Origin: Enhydrobacter aerosaccus
GTDB lineage: Bacteria > Pseudomonadota > Alphaproteobacteria > Reyranellales > Reyranellaceae
Assembly (NCBI RefSeq): GCF_900167455.1
Contig: NZ_FUWJ01000003.1
Span: forward strand, 328,598 to 392,597
Length of the DNA stretch: 64,000 nt
Reading direction: 5' to 3'
Part shown: positions 15,962 to 25,041 of the stretch, piece by piece
Layout: each line of letters starts with the position of its first letter
Position numbering within the stretch: the stretch's first letter is position 1
Made by a program: the position numbers and the translations under genes
Notes under the pieces: model-generated
Told to the model about the DNA's origin: nothing
Database searches by the model: none
The model's input: the letters and a program-made list of their open reading frames with translations, nothing else

Positions 15962-17572
15962 TCAGTGCCGGAAGTGACGCATTCCCGTGAACACCATCGC
16001 CAATCCCGCCTCGTCGGCGGCATCGATCACCGCCTGATCGCGCATCGAGCCGCCGGGCTGGATGATGGCCGTCGCGCCCGCCTCTGCCGCCGCCAGCAGG
16101 CCGTCCGGGAAGGGGAAGTACGCGTCGGAAGCAACCACACTGCCGATAGCGGGGCTTTGCGCCAGCTTGGCCATCTCCCCGGACTCCGCGGCGCGAATGG
16201 CCGCGATGCGCGAGGAGTCGCGGCGGTTCATCTGGCCCGCACCGACACCGACGGTCGCGCCGTCCTTGGCATAGACGATGGCGTTCGACTTCACATGCTT
16301 GCAGACCGTGAAGGCGAACAGCATGTCGTTGATCTCCTGTTCGGTCGGCACGCGCTTCGTGACGACCTTGAGGTCAGCCCTCGCGACCCGTCCGTTGTCG
16401 CGGCTCTGGAAGAGGTAGCCGCCGGCAACGCTTTTCAGCGTCATGCCGGCGCTCGTCGGGTCCGGCAGCGTGCCGGCAAGCAGCACGCGAACATCCTTGC
16501 GACGTGCCAGGATCTCCAGTGCCTCGGGCGTGGCATCGGGGGCGATGATCACTTCCAGGAATCGCTTGGCGAGGTCGGTTGCCGTCACCGCCTCGAGTGT
16601 CCGGTTGACGGCGACGATGCCGCCATAGATCGAGACCGGATCGCAGGCATAGGCCTTGAGATAGGCGCTTTGCTGGTCCTTGCCGATCGCCACGCCGCAG
16701 GGATTGGCGTGCTTCACCACGACCACCGCCGGCTCCTTGAATTCGGCCACGCATTCGTAGGCCGCCTCGGTGTCGCCGATGTTGTTGTAGGAAAGCTCCT
16801 TGCCCTGGACCATGCGCGCCGTGGCGACGCCCGGCCGGTTGCTGCCGTCGGAATAGAAAGCGGCCTTCTGGTGCGGGTTCTCGCCGTAGCGCAGGACTTG
16901 TACGCGCTTGGCGGCAAGCGTGAGCTGCTCGGGGAACAGCTCGTCCTGCTGCTTGGCAAACCAGTTGGCGATCGCCGAGTCGTAGGCGGCGGTCCGCGCA
17001 TAGGCCTTGGCGGCGAGCTTGCGGCGCAGCGCCAGGGTCGTCGCCCCCTTGTTGGCGGCGAGCTCGGCCAGGACCGAGTCGTAGTCGGCGGGGTCGACAA
17101 CGACGGTGACGAAGTCGTGGTTCTTGGCCGAGGCACGGATCAGGGCCGGCCCACCGATATCGATGTTCTCGACGCAGGTCGGGAAGTCGGCGCCGCGGGC
17201 GACCGTGGCCTCGAAGGGGTAGAGGTTCACCACCACCAGGTCGATCGGGGCGATCCGGTGATCGCTCATCGCCTTCCTGTGTCCCTCGTCGGTGCGCCGG
17301 GCCAGAATGCCGCCGTGGATCGAGGGCTGCAGCGTCTTCACCCGCCCATCCATGATCTCGGGGAAGCCGGTATGGTCGCTCACCTCGATGACCTTGAGCC
17401 CGGCGTCGCGCAAGGCCTTAGCGGACCCGCCCGTCGAGAGCAATTCGACGCCATGGCCCGCCAGCGCCTTGCCCAGCTCGACCAGGCCGGCCTTGTCGGA
17501 AACGGAGATCAGCGCCCGTTCGATGCGGGCCAGATCGGGGGTGGGGGAAGGGGTGTAGCTATGGGCGGACAT
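15962..17572 (-). CDS. purH: Bifunctional AICAR formyltransferase / IMP cyclohydrolase
   Basis: 536 residues, full length. It performs the last two steps of purine synthesis: AICAR to FAICAR with 10-formyl-tetrahydrofolate, then ring closure to IMP. The N-terminal cyclohydrolase domain opens with [18 protein letters not shown] and has [15 protein letters not shown] and the [17 protein letters not shown] motif. The transformylase domain carries [14 protein letters not shown], the conserved KHANPCG, and ends at the [12 protein letters not shown] and [10 protein letters not shown] motifs. It is a monocistronic-looking gene. Its 3' end faces a bidirectional hairpin, and 54 bases separate its start from the next gene on the same strand. 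Confidence 0.97.
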   Translation of the reverse strand: MSAHSYTPSPTPDLARIERALISVSDKAGLVELGKALAGHGVELLSTGGSAKALRDAGLKVIEVSDHTGFPEIMDGRVKTLQPSIHGGILARRTDEGHRKAMSDHRIAPIDLVVVNLYPFEATVARGADFPTCVENIDIGGPALIRASAKNHDFVTVVVDPADYDSVLAELAANKGATTLALRRKLAAKAYARTAAYDSAIANWFAKQQDELFPEQLTLAAKRVQVLRYGENPHQKAAFYSDGSNRPGVATARMVQGKELSYNNIGDTEAAYECVAEFKEPAVVVVKHANPCGVAIGKDQQSAYLKAYACDPVSIYGGIVAVNRTLEAVTATDLAKRFLEVIIAPDATPEALEILARRKDVRVLLAGTLPDPTSAGMTLKSVAGGYLFQSRDNGRVARADLKVVTKRVPTEQEINDMLFAFTVCKHVKSNAIVYAKDGATVGVGAGQMNRRDSSRIAAIRAAESGEMAKLAQSPAIGSVVASDAYFPFPDGLLAAAEAGATAIIQPGGSMRDQAVIDAADEAGLAMVFTGMRHFRH

Positions 17573-17626
17573 GGCCGGTCTTTTAGCTCTACCCCCGCCC
17601 CGATGTAAGCGGCGCTTTGGCGCGAG

Positions 17627-17938
17627 TCAGGCCGGACCGACAGGCCTTAGGAAAGTGCGCTCTTCCTCCAGGATGAAACGCTGCTCTTCGGCGTTGCGGA
17701 AATTGGCGGTCGCCTCCGGATCGGCCCGAAGCCGTGCCCGATAGGCTTCATAGGCTGCGAGAGTTTCGAAGCCGATGAGCGCCTGGGCGATATTGTTGGT
17801 GCCCTCATGGGGCATCCAGTAGCCGATCAGGTCGCCGCCGCATCGCGGTATGATGGTTTGCCAGCGGCGGGCGTAAGCCTCGAACGCCTCGCGCTGGAAT
17901 GGATCGATCCGATAGCGGATGAAAACCGTGATTGTCAT
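17627..17938 (-). CDS. NIPSNAP family protein
   Basis: 103 residues. The pattern [44 protein letters not shown] matches the ferredoxin-like dimeric NIPSNAP domain, with [20 protein letters not shown] in the second half. The biochemical role of bacterial members is unknown. I start it at the ATG at 17938, which has AAGGAG at the right distance; an upstream in-frame ATG at 17986 lacks one. The gene lies downstream of the FAD oxidase and threonine ammonia-lyase genes on the same strand, 78 bp after the latter. Confidence 0.85.
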   Translation of the reverse strand: MTITVFIRYRIDPFQREAFEAYARRWQTIIPRCGGDLIGYWMPHEGTNNIAQALIGFETLAAYEAYRARLRADPEATANFRNAEEQRFILEEERTFLRPVGPA

Positions 17939-18016
17939 GGCGGTCTCCTTGAGTTGGGACCGCACGATCTTTGCCCTGGACGTCATGCTTTTGTTTCGGG
18001 CGACGCCGAATGCACG

Positions 18017-19243
18017 TCAGATATCGGCGCCCTCCAGCACACGGACGGCGAAGCCGTCGCCCTCGAGTGCCTTCACCAGTTCCTTGACGTGCTCGCGGTC
18101 GCGGGTCTCGACGGTGACGTCGAGTTCGGCGCGCTTGGCGACCACGCTGCCGAACAATCTCTGGTGCTGCACCTCGACGATATTGCCGCCGGCCTTGCCG
18201 ATCAGGCCCGCCACCCGGGCCAGCTGGCCGGGCAGGTCGCCGATCATGCAGCGCAGACGGACGATGCGGCCGTCGCGCACCAGGCCGCGCAGCAGCACCG
18301 AGGCGAGCAGGCGCGTGTCGATGTTGCCGCCGCTCAGGACCAGCCCGATCTTGCGGCCGGCAAACGAGTCCGGGGCGGCAACCAGCGCCGCCAGGCCGGC
18401 CGCGCCCGCACCCTCGACCACTGTCTTCTCGACCTCGAGCAGCAGCGAGATGGCGCGCTCGATCGCCACCTCGTCGACACTCACGACGTGATCGACCAGG
18501 GCGCGCGCCAGCCCAAGCGTCAGCTCGCCGATGTCGCGCACGGCGATGCCTTCGGCCAGCGTATCGCCGCCGACCGACACCGGCTGCCCGGCCAGGAGCT
18601 GCCGCATGGCCGAATAGGCCGCCGCCTCGGCGCCGATCACCTTGATCCCGGGGTTCAGGCCGCGCGCGGCGGCGGCGCATCCGGCGATCAGGCCACCGCC
18701 GCCGACCGGTATGACCAGGGTGTCGAGCTGCGGCGCATCCTCGAGCATCTCAAGGGCGATCGTGCCCTGGCCGGCGATGATGCGCGCATCGTCATAGGGG
18801 TGGACGAAGACGAGATCGCGCGCCGCCGCCAGGCGATGCGCTTCCGCCGCCGCCTCGGCCAGCGTCTCGCCGTGGAGCACGACGGTCGCGCCATGGGCGC
18901 GGGTGTGGCTCACCTTGGTGTTCGGCGTGAAGGACGGCATCACGATGGTGGCGGGAATGCCGAGCCGTCCGGCGTGATAGGCCACGCCCTGGGCGTGGTT
19001 GCCGGCCGACATGGCGATCACGCCGCGCGCGCGTTCGTCCGCTGTGAGCTGCAGCAGGGTATTCAGTGCACCGCGCTCCTTGAACGAGGCGGTGAACTGC
19101 AGGTTCTCGAACTTGATCCAGATGTCGGCATGGAAGATGCGCGACAGGGTCTCGCTGCGCAGGCAGGGCGTGCGAACGATCGCGCCGCGGATGCGGTCGG
19201 CCGCTGCCCGGACATCGGACAGCGTTACGGGAAGGGGAGTCAT
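18017..19243 (-). CDS. Threonine ammonia-lyase (biodegradative type with C-terminal ACT domain)
   Basis: 408 residues. PLP lysine is Lys55 in FTASFKERGAL, SAGNHAQG lies near residue 80, and GGGGLIAG binds the PLP phosphate. A single ACT-like domain covers about residues 330-408 (LRCMIGDLPGQLARVAGLIGK and following). This is the short one-ACT form that deaminates L-threonine or serine to 2-oxobutyrate or pyruvate, as distinct from long biosynthetic IlvA; the close relatives include serine/threonine racemase-like enzymes. Its start codon shares one base with the stop of the FAD oxidase gene (TGATG), so translation is coupled and the two enzymes probably work in the same amino-acid or amine catabolism. 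Confidence 0.9.
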   Translation of the reverse strand: MTPLPVTLSDVRAAADRIRGAIVRTPCLRSETLSRIFHADIWIKFENLQFTASFKERGALNTLLQLTADERARGVIAMSAGNHAQGVAYHAGRLGIPATIVMPSFTPNTKVSHTRAHGATVVLHGETLAEAAAEAHRLAAARDLVFVHPYDDARIIAGQGTIALEMLEDAPQLDTLVIPVGGGGLIAGCAAAARGLNPGIKVIGAEAAAYSAMRQLLAGQPVSVGGDTLAEGIAVRDIGELTLGLARALVDHVVSVDEVAIERAISLLLEVEKTVVEGAGAAGLAALVAAPDSFAGRKIGLVLSGGNIDTRLLASVLLRGLVRDGRIVRLRCMIGDLPGQLARVAGLIGKAGGNIVEVQHQRLFGSVVAKRAELDVTVETRDREHVKELVKALEGDGFAVRVLEGADI

Positions 19244-20574
19244 CAGGCGGCTCGCTTGCGGTCGATCCAGTCGCGTGTGCGGTACCAGGCGCCGATCAGC
19301 GGCAGGATCCAGGATGGATCGCCGTTGTAGAACGGGTTGTCGGGAAAGTCGCGGCCGTCGAAGGGATTGATGGGCGCGTTGGAGCCGCCGGCGATCTTCT
19401 TGGCCGTCTGGGTCCCGAGATAGGTCATCATGGCGACGCCGTTGCCGTTGCAGGCCAGCAGATAGTGCAGGCCCTGATCGGTGCCCATGTGCGGCATGTA
19501 GTCGAGAGCGAAGGCGACATTGCCGGTCCAGACATGGGTGATGCGGATGCCCTTGAGCTGCGGGAACCGGTCGATCATGTACTGGTAAAGCACCGGCGCG
19601 CTGACTTCGGGCGGCGCGGCCGTGAAACGCGCACGGCCGCCGAAGATCATATGCTTGCCGTCCGGCGAGGGGCGGTAATAGGTCAGCACCCGCTTGGTGT
19701 CGGCGATCGACCGCAGCTCCGGAATGAGCTCCGTCGCCGGCATCGGCAGTTCCTCGGTGGCGATGATGTGGCTCGCCACCGGCACGACGCGGCGCTTGAG
19801 GCGCGGCGTCAGATCGCCGGTATAGCCGTTGGTGGCGATCACCACTTCCTTGGCCTGGATCGGGCCCTTTGCGGTGAGCACGCGCCAACCGGTGCCAACC
19901 TTCTCCGTCCGCTCCGCCTCCACGTTGGCGCATAGGATCGCGCCGGCGCGATGGGCGGCCTCCAACAGGCCCTTGTAGTAGAGCGCCGGATGCAGGTGGC
20001 CGGAGCGGCGCGCATACATGCCGCCGAAGTAATAATCGGACGAAATCATCTCGCGCTGCCGTTCGCGCGGGATCATCTCGGCCCCGACATCGGCGTACTT
20101 GTTGAACATCTCGATCTTGGCCGCCTGCTCGTCATAGTGACGGGGCGTCCAGGCACCGACGAAACGGCCCTTCTTGATCACGCCGCACTCGATCTTCTCT
20201 CGCGCGATGATGTCCTCGATCACCGACAGCGAATCGGCGCCGGCGCCCAGGAACTCGGCCTTGCGGCGCGCGAATTCCTCCGCTGCCTGGTTCTTGCCAC
20301 CCAGCCCCTTGCCGAGATTGACGCCGCCCGAGATCATGCCGCCATTGCGGGTCGATGCGCCGACGCCGAAGTCGCCGCGCTCCAGCACCACGGCATCGAT
20401 GCCGTTGCGGCGAAGCTCGAGCGCCGTTGCCAACCCGCCATAGCCGGCGCCCACGATCACCACGTCGGTCTTCGCCGGCGGGTCCTGGGACAGGGCGTTG
20501 TTGGGCGTCCAGGCTTCCCACCACCACGGCCGGGCCTTGAAGCTGGGATGGAAGATGCTCTTCGATGTACTCAT
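19243..20574 (-). CDS. FAD-dependent oxidoreductase, DAO/PuuB-like
   Basis: 443 residues. The FAD dinucleotide-binding motif is in VVIVGAGYGGLATALELRRNG, followed by the GASTRNGGMISGG stretch that marks the gamma-glutamylputrescine oxidase/glycine oxidase-like DAO family. The C-terminal RITHVWTGNVAFALDYMPHMG and GNGVAMMTYLG segments are also typical. It would oxidise an amine or D-amino acid to the imine with H2O2 release, in the cytoplasm. The ATG at 20574 gives the family N-terminus MSTSKSIFHPSFKARPWWWE. It is coupled to threonine ammonia-lyase downstream. A second DAO gene of the same kind lies at 50.5 kb in the ABC importer operon. Confidence 0.9.
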   Translation of the reverse strand: MSTSKSIFHPSFKARPWWWEAWTPNNALSQDPPAKTDVVIVGAGYGGLATALELRRNGIDAVVLERGDFGVGASTRNGGMISGGVNLGKGLGGKNQAAEEFARRKAEFLGAGADSLSVIEDIIAREKIECGVIKKGRFVGAWTPRHYDEQAAKIEMFNKYADVGAEMIPRERQREMISSDYYFGGMYARRSGHLHPALYYKGLLEAAHRAGAILCANVEAERTEKVGTGWRVLTAKGPIQAKEVVIATNGYTGDLTPRLKRRVVPVASHIIATEELPMPATELIPELRSIADTKRVLTYYRPSPDGKHMIFGGRARFTAAPPEVSAPVLYQYMIDRFPQLKGIRITHVWTGNVAFALDYMPHMGTDQGLHYLLACNGNGVAMMTYLGTQTAKKIAGGSNAPINPFDGRDFPDNPFYNGDPSWILPLIGAWYRTRDWIDRKRAA

Positions 20575-20633
20575 GGCGTTACTCGTCTCCAGCGCAGCAG
20601 GCAGGCTCTGCGGCACGGCCTGACCGATCGGTC

Positions 20634-20804
20634 CTAGAAGTCGGTCACTTTGCCGTTGAATTGCCAGTCGCCGTAGCGGGTCGGTTCGGGGCCGGGCGGG
20701 CCGCCGATTTCCTCGACCTTCTTGGGCTTGTCCGGGGCGGCGGGCTTGGCCGGCTCCGCCTTCGGGGTCTCCGCCGTGGCGGCGGGCTTTTCATCCTGGG
20801 TCAT
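20634..20804 (-). CDS. SDHAF4-type succinate dehydrogenase assembly factor (DUF1674)
   Basis: 56 residues. The first 30 are low-complexity (Ala, Pro, Lys, Glu). The last 20 carry the DUF1674 signature [18 protein letters not shown] and end VTDF, the conserved C-terminus of SDHAF4. In mitochondria and alphaproteobacteria this factor binds flavinated SdhA and shields it until SdhB joins. The ATG at 20804 gives the usual length; longer starts only add shadow residues. No sdh genes are nearby. It is divergent from htpX, a neighbour it keeps in many alphaproteobacteria, with 59 bp between them. Confidence 0.85.
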   Translation of the reverse strand: MTQDEKPAATAETPKAEPAKPAAPDKPKKVEEIGGPPGPEPTRYGDWQFNGKVTDF

Positions 20805-20863
20805 GGCCCCATGATGCCGTCCCGCGCCTTGATTCGCCACAGTCTGGAGCCATCTTTCCGGGC

Positions 20864-21799
20864 ATGAACTATGTGAAGACCGCGCTGCTTCTTGCGGCGC
20901 TCACGGCCTTCTTTCTCGCGGTCGGTTATATGCTGGGCGGCCATAACGGGCTGGTGATCGCCCTGCTGGTGGCCCTGGGCACGAACGTCTTTGCCTACTG
21001 GAACTCGGCCAGCCTGGTGCTGCGCATGAGCAATGCGCATGAGGTCGGGCCGCAGGAGGCGCCCGAGCTCTACGGGATCGTGCAGGAGCTGACGCAGCGC
21101 GCCGGCCTGCCGATGCCGCGCGTCTATGTCATCGACGAGGACCAGCCCAACGCCTTCGCCACCGGCCGTAGCCCGGAGCATGCGGCGGTCGCCGTCAACA
21201 CCGGTCTCCTGCGGCACCTCAACCGGCAGGAAGTGATCGGCGTGCTGAGCCATGAGCTCGGCCACGTGAAGAACCGCGACACGCTCACCATGACGGTGGC
21301 CGCCACGCTCTCCGGTGCGATCGGCATGCTGGCGACCTTCGGCGGCCTGTTCGGCGGCGGCCGCGACGAGAATGGCCGGCCGCTGGTCAATCCGATCGTC
21401 GCCATCGCGGCCATGATTCTGGCGCCGCTGGCCGCCACGCTGGTGCAGATGGCGATCAGCCGCAGCCGCGAGTTCGAGGCGGACCGGATGGGTGCCGAGA
21501 TATCGGGTCACCCGGAATGGCTGGCCTCGGCCTTGGCGCGCCTGCATGCGGGGACCCAGGCCATTCCCAACGCGACGGCGGAAGCCAATCCGGCGACGGC
21601 GCATCTCTATATCGACAACCCGCTGTCCGGCGGCGGCATGGCGAACCTGTTCTCGACCCATCCGCCGATGGAAGAGCGCATTGCGCGCCTGCAGGCGATG
21701 GCGTCGTCCATGACGCCGGCTCCCGCTTACGGGACGACGACCCGCGCCCGTGCCGGCGGATCGGTCCCGCAGACTGGCGGCCGCGGCCCGTGGGGCTGA
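20864..21799 (+). CDS. htpX: HtpX, membrane zinc metalloprotease
   Basis: 311 residues. Family M48. Two membrane segments lie at the N-terminus (residues 5-50), and two more in the region around 150-205. The zinc motif HELGH is at 130-134 in [14 protein letters not shown], and the third ligand is in [14 protein letters not shown]. It degrades damaged inner-membrane proteins together with FtsH, facing the cytoplasm. The C-terminal tail after [17 protein letters not shown] is low-complexity and Gly/Pro rich. A 375-bp gene-free region follows before the convergent rmuC gene. Confidence 0.95.
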   Translation: MNYVKTALLLAALTAFFLAVGYMLGGHNGLVIALLVALGTNVFAYWNSASLVLRMSNAHEVGPQEAPELYGIVQELTQRAGLPMPRVYVIDEDQPNAFATGRSPEHAAVAVNTGLLRHLNRQEVIGVLSHELGHVKNRDTLTMTVAATLSGAIGMLATFGGLFGGGRDENGRPLVNPIVAIAAMILAPLAATLVQMAISRSREFEADRMGAEISGHPEWLASALARLHAGTQAIPNATAEANPATAHLYIDNPLSGGGMANLFSTHPPMEERIARLQAMASSMTPAPAYGTTTRARAGGSVPQTGGRGPWG

Positions 21800-22174
21800 C
21801 GCCGGCCTCTGCTCCGCGCCGTCGGCAGCGTGGTGACCATAATCGGGGGGTGAAGATCGAAGGGTAAAATGGCGGCGTCGCTCCAGCTCCGGTCGAATAC
21901 GCCATGCCCTCCGCCGTCTCTCCATCCTGCATCGCCGCCCGCACCGTCTGCCGCGCCGCGGTCCCGTCGCGTCGTTTCGGGGATTCCCGAAAAGCCGGCT
22001 GGAATCGCGTCGACCTCTTGATCGGACTCCATTTTGCGGTTTTCGGGAAATCCGCTTTTTCCTTCGCCGCGATTCGGGTGGGGGTGGCAGAAAGCGGGAC
22101 GACCGGCGCAAAAGGCCGATGCCATCGGCATCGGACGTGTCCCACCGGGTGAGACGCGGTGGGACGGGCCGGGA
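21800..22174. repeat. Gene-free region with inverted repeats
   Basis: The region lies between the convergent htpX and rmuC genes and holds no credible gene. Three related arms are present. TTTCGGG at 21975-21981 pairs perfectly with CCCGAAA at 21986-21992 across a 4-base loop. The second arm, read as GGATTCCCGAAAAGCC (21981-21996), also pairs with GGTTTTCGGGAAATCC at 22038-22053, giving alternative structures. GAATCGCG also recurs in opposite orientation around 22002 and 22067. It could end transcription of both genes or be a dispersed palindromic unit. Confidence 0.45.
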
Positions 22175-23221
22175 CTAGGCCTTGGGCGGCAGTGGGGTCG
22201 GGCCTTCGCCGAGGTCGGTATCCAGGATACGCTGGCCGCGCTTGGTGATGCGGTCGGTCGAGGTGTCGATGTCGCGCAGATCCTTCTCGGTCTGGGCGAA
22301 GTGCTTCTTGAGATTGGTGACGCGATCGTCGAGCCGGCGGACGTCCTCGAGCATCAGCCCGACCGCCTTCTGGATCTCGCCCGCCTGCTCGCGCATGCGG
22401 ACGTCCTTCAGGACCGCGCGGACCGTGTTGAGCGTGGCCATCATGGTGGTCGGCGAGACGATCCAGACGCGGGCCTTGTAGGACTCCTCGACGATCGCCG
22501 TGAAGTTGGCATGCAGTTCGGCATAGACCGCTTCCGAGGGCAGGAACATCAAAGCCGACTCGGCCGTCTCGCCGGGCACGATGTACTTGTCGCGAATGTC
22601 GCCGATATGCTTGCGCATCGCTTGCTGGAAGGCGCGTTGCGCAACGGCGAGCCCTTGCGTGTCGCCCGGGGCGACGGCGCGAAGCTGCCGGTAGCTCTCG
22701 AGCGGGAACTTGGCGTCGATGGCGATCGAGCCGGGCGGGTTGGGCAGGTGCAGCAGGCAGTCGACCCGCGAGCCGTTGCCCAGGCTGCACTGGAATTCGT
22801 ACGCCGAGGGGGGCAAGGCGTTTTGCACCAGGTCGTTCAGCTGGACTTCGCCGAAGGCGCCGCGCGCCTGCTTGTTCGAGAGGATCTCCTGCAGCCCGAC
22901 GACCTGCGTGGAAAGATCGCCGATCTTCTTCTGCGCTTCGTCGATCCGGGCCAGTCGCTCGCGCAGGTCGCTGACGACCTGGCCGGTGGCCTTCTCGTTG
23001 CGGTCCAGCCGCTCGCTGACGACCTTGCTCAGGGCCTGTTCCTGCTCGCGCAGCGATCGCTCGACCCGCTGAACGGTCTCGGCCTGCTGGCTCAGCGCCA
23101 GCTCAAGATGACGCCGGACGGCCTCGGTCTCGCCCGCATCGTTCCGGCGCAGAAGCAGGACAAGCAGCCCGACAAGCAGTAGGGCGATTAGCGCCAGCAA
23201 GGCATAAACGAGAATATCCAT
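22175..23221 (-). CDS. rmuC: RmuC family DNA recombination protein
   Basis: 348 residues. Residues 3-25 form one membrane anchor (LVYALLALIALLLVGLLVLLL). About 30-115 are a coiled coil rich in Glu, Gln and Arg (residues such as VERSLREQEQALSKVVSERL). The RmuC nuclease-like domain begins at GAFGEVQLNDLVQNALPPSAYEFQ and contains VDCLLHLP, IAIDAKFPLESY and VPGETAESALMFLPSEAVYAEL. RmuC limits inversions at short repeats in E. coli. The gene is divergent from the pyrimidine nucleotidase gene with 63 bp between the starts. Confidence 0.94.
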   Translation of the reverse strand: MDILVYALLALIALLLVGLLVLLLRRNDAGETEAVRRHLELALSQQAETVQRVERSLREQEQALSKVVSERLDRNEKATGQVVSDLRERLARIDEAQKKIGDLSTQVVGLQEILSNKQARGAFGEVQLNDLVQNALPPSAYEFQCSLGNGSRVDCLLHLPNPPGSIAIDAKFPLESYRQLRAVAPGDTQGLAVAQRAFQQAMRKHIGDIRDKYIVPGETAESALMFLPSEAVYAELHANFTAIVEESYKARVWIVSPTTMMATLNTVRAVLKDVRMREQAGEIQKAVGLMLEDVRRLDDRVTNLKKHFAQTEKDLRDIDTSTDRITKRGQRILDTDLGEGPTPLPPKA

Positions 23222-23284
23222 TGCGGCTTCTTATAGGCTGCCCGCTCGACAAGCGCACGGACCGCGATTAAGCAAAATCCCCAA

Positions 23285-23968
23285 ATGGCCGCTCCCAAAC
23301 ACGATCCCGACGTCTGGCTGTTCGATATCGACAACACGCTCTACCCGGCGCGGTGCAATCTGTTTGCCCAGATCGATGTCCGCATCAGCCGCTACATTGC
23401 CGACTGGCTCAAGGTCGATGTCGAAGAGGCGCGACGCGTGCAGAAGCAGTATTGGCGCGATCACGGCACCTCGATGCGGGGCATGATGACCCTGCATGGC
23501 GTCGACCCGCGGCACATGCTCGCCTATGTGCATGACATCGATTATTCGCCGGTGCCCGCCAGCCCGGAACTCGACGCTGCCCTGAAGGCGCTGCCCGGCC
23601 GCAAGATCGTCTTTACCGCGGGTGACGTGCCGCATGCCGAGCGCGTCATGGAGCGGCTGGGCGTGGCTCATCATTTCGAGGCGATCTTCGACATCGTCGC
23701 CGGCGATTACTGGCCCAAGCCCCACCAGGCGATCTACGACAAGCTCGTGGTGAAGCATGACGTCGACCCGACGCGCGCGGCCTTTGCCGACGACGTCTCG
23801 GCCAACCTCAAGCCGGCGCACGACATGGGCATGCGCACGGTGTGGATCCGGACCGAGGAGAGCGTGAAGCGGGCCGCCGATACCAACCTGGATCACATCC
23901 ATCATCAGACCGACGACCTCGCCACGTGGCTGAGCGATTGGGTCGCGCAAAGGAGCACTGCCAAATGA
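23285..23968 (+). CDS. Pyrimidine 5'-nucleotidase (HAD family)
   Basis: 227 residues. HAD motif I is FDIDNTLYP with nucleophile Asp14 and Asp16; motif II is KIVFTAGD, the KPHQAIYDKLV lysine is motif III, and FADDVSANLKPAHDMGMRTVWI is motif IV. The C1 cap and the DNTLYP sequence place it with SDT1/PHM8-like pyrimidine 5'-nucleotidases, which dephosphorylate UMP and CMP. Its stop overlaps the ATG of the ketopantoate reductase-like gene (ATGA), indicating a two-gene operon. Confidence 0.92.
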   Translation: MAAPKHDPDVWLFDIDNTLYPARCNLFAQIDVRISRYIADWLKVDVEEARRVQKQYWRDHGTSMRGMMTLHGVDPRHMLAYVHDIDYSPVPASPELDAALKALPGRKIVFTAGDVPHAERVMERLGVAHHFEAIFDIVAGDYWPKPHQAIYDKLVVKHDVDPTRAAFADDVSANLKPAHDMGMRTVWIRTEESVKRAADTNLDHIHHQTDDLATWLSDWVAQRSTAK

Positions 23969-24912
23969 AGATCCTGATCCTCGGCGCCGGTGCGGTCGGC
24001 GGCTATTTCGGCGGCCGTCTGCATCAGGCCGGCGCTGACGTGACGTTCCTGCTGCGCGAGCCGCGCGCCACCAAGGTCAAGGCCGAAGGTCTCGTGATCA
24101 AGAGCCCGAAAGGCGACGCGGTGCTGCCGGTCAAGGTGGTGACCAAGGGCAGCGAAGGCGGGCCCTACGATATCGTCATCCTCGCCAGCAAGGCCTACGA
24201 CCTCGATTCGGCGATCGAGGCGATCGCGCCGGCGGTGGGCGAGCACACGACCATCGTGCCGATGTTGAACGGGCTCGCGCATCTCGATGTACTCGATAAC
24301 AAGTTCGGCGCCGACAAGGTGGCGGGCGGCCTCGCCCGCATCGGCGGCATGCTCGGTCCCAACGGCGAGGTGCTGCATACCAGCCCGTTCGCCGGCGTCT
24401 CCTTCGGCGAGCGTTCGGGCAAGCCCGTGCGGGCGTCGCTCGGGGAGCTGGATGCACTGTGCAAGAAGGCTGGCATCGAAGGGGGCCTCAACGACAAGAT
24501 CAACCAGGACCTCTGGGACAAGTGGATCATGCTCACGTCGCTGGCATCGATGTGCTGCACGCTGCGTGGCACCACCGGCGACATCCTGTCGGCCGATGAT
24601 GGCGAAGCGCTGATGCTCGAGACGGTCGACGAATGCCGCCGCGTCGCCCGCGCCGAAGGCTTCGATCCCGGCGACAAGGGCATCGAAAACCTCAAGGTCT
24701 ATCTGACCAAGCGCGGGTCGGCCTTCGCGGCCTCCATGCTGGGCGATCTCGAGAAGGGCGGGGCCATCGAGGGCCGCCACGTCATCGGCGACATGCTGAG
24801 CCGGGCGCGCAAGCATGGCATTGCCGCACCGAACCTGCGCATGGCCTATGCAGTGGTCCAGGCCTACGAAGCACGCCGCGCCCGCGGTGGCCTGAGCAAG
24901 CCCACCAAATAG
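23965..24912 (+). CDS. panE: 2-dehydropantoate 2-reductase (ketopantoate reductase family)
   Basis: 315 residues. The NADPH-binding glycine motif is at the very N-terminus (LILGAGAVGGYFGGRL). The central LASKAYDLDSAIEAIAP and VPMLNGLAHLDVLD, with the catalytic lysine and conserved asparagine, and the later INQDLWDKWIMLTS and SMLGDLEKGGAIEGRHVIGDM motifs complete the family. It reduces 2-dehydropantoate to pantoate for coenzyme A synthesis. Several paralogues in this family reduce other oxo acids, so panE is a family-level symbol. A strong GGGCCGGG hairpin follows 7 bases after the stop codon. Confidence 0.88.
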   Translation: MKILILGAGAVGGYFGGRLHQAGADVTFLLREPRATKVKAEGLVIKSPKGDAVLPVKVVTKGSEGGPYDIVILASKAYDLDSAIEAIAPAVGEHTTIVPMLNGLAHLDVLDNKFGADKVAGGLARIGGMLGPNGEVLHTSPFAGVSFGERSGKPVRASLGELDALCKKAGIEGGLNDKINQDLWDKWIMLTSLASMCCTLRGTTGDILSADDGEALMLETVDECRRVARAEGFDPGDKGIENLKVYLTKRGSAFAASMLGDLEKGGAIEGRHVIGDMLSRARKHGIAAPNLRMAYAVVQAYEARRARGGLSKPTK

Positions 24913-24919
24913 CCCCTCC

Positions 24920-24942
24920 GGGCCGGGTTGAAATCCCGGCCC
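24920..24942 (+). terminator. Hairpin terminator after panE
   Basis: Perfect 8-bp stem GGGCCGGG (24920-24927) and CCCGGCCC (24935-24942) with loop TTGAAAT, directly after the stop. The T-run is poor, but the stem is strong. Confidence 0.6.
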
Positions 24943-25041
24943 TGGCTCCTTACGTTTTGGTGACGATGGCGCGCGCCATCGTGCGTTTGCGCGTCTGCGC
25001 CCTTCTTCTTCGTTCCACAATTTGCTTCAGAGGCCTTCCCG

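Noticed and set aside
15950..17608. Plus-strand open frame of 552 codons opposite purH
   Set aside because: purH has every family motif on the other strand; long antisense frames are common at this GC content, and this one is rich in Arg, His, Gly and Asp without any domain.
21727..22131. Possible 134-codon minus-strand gene in the htpX-rmuC gap
   Set aside because: No ribosome site or family match; it covers the inverted-repeat element, which explains the open frame.
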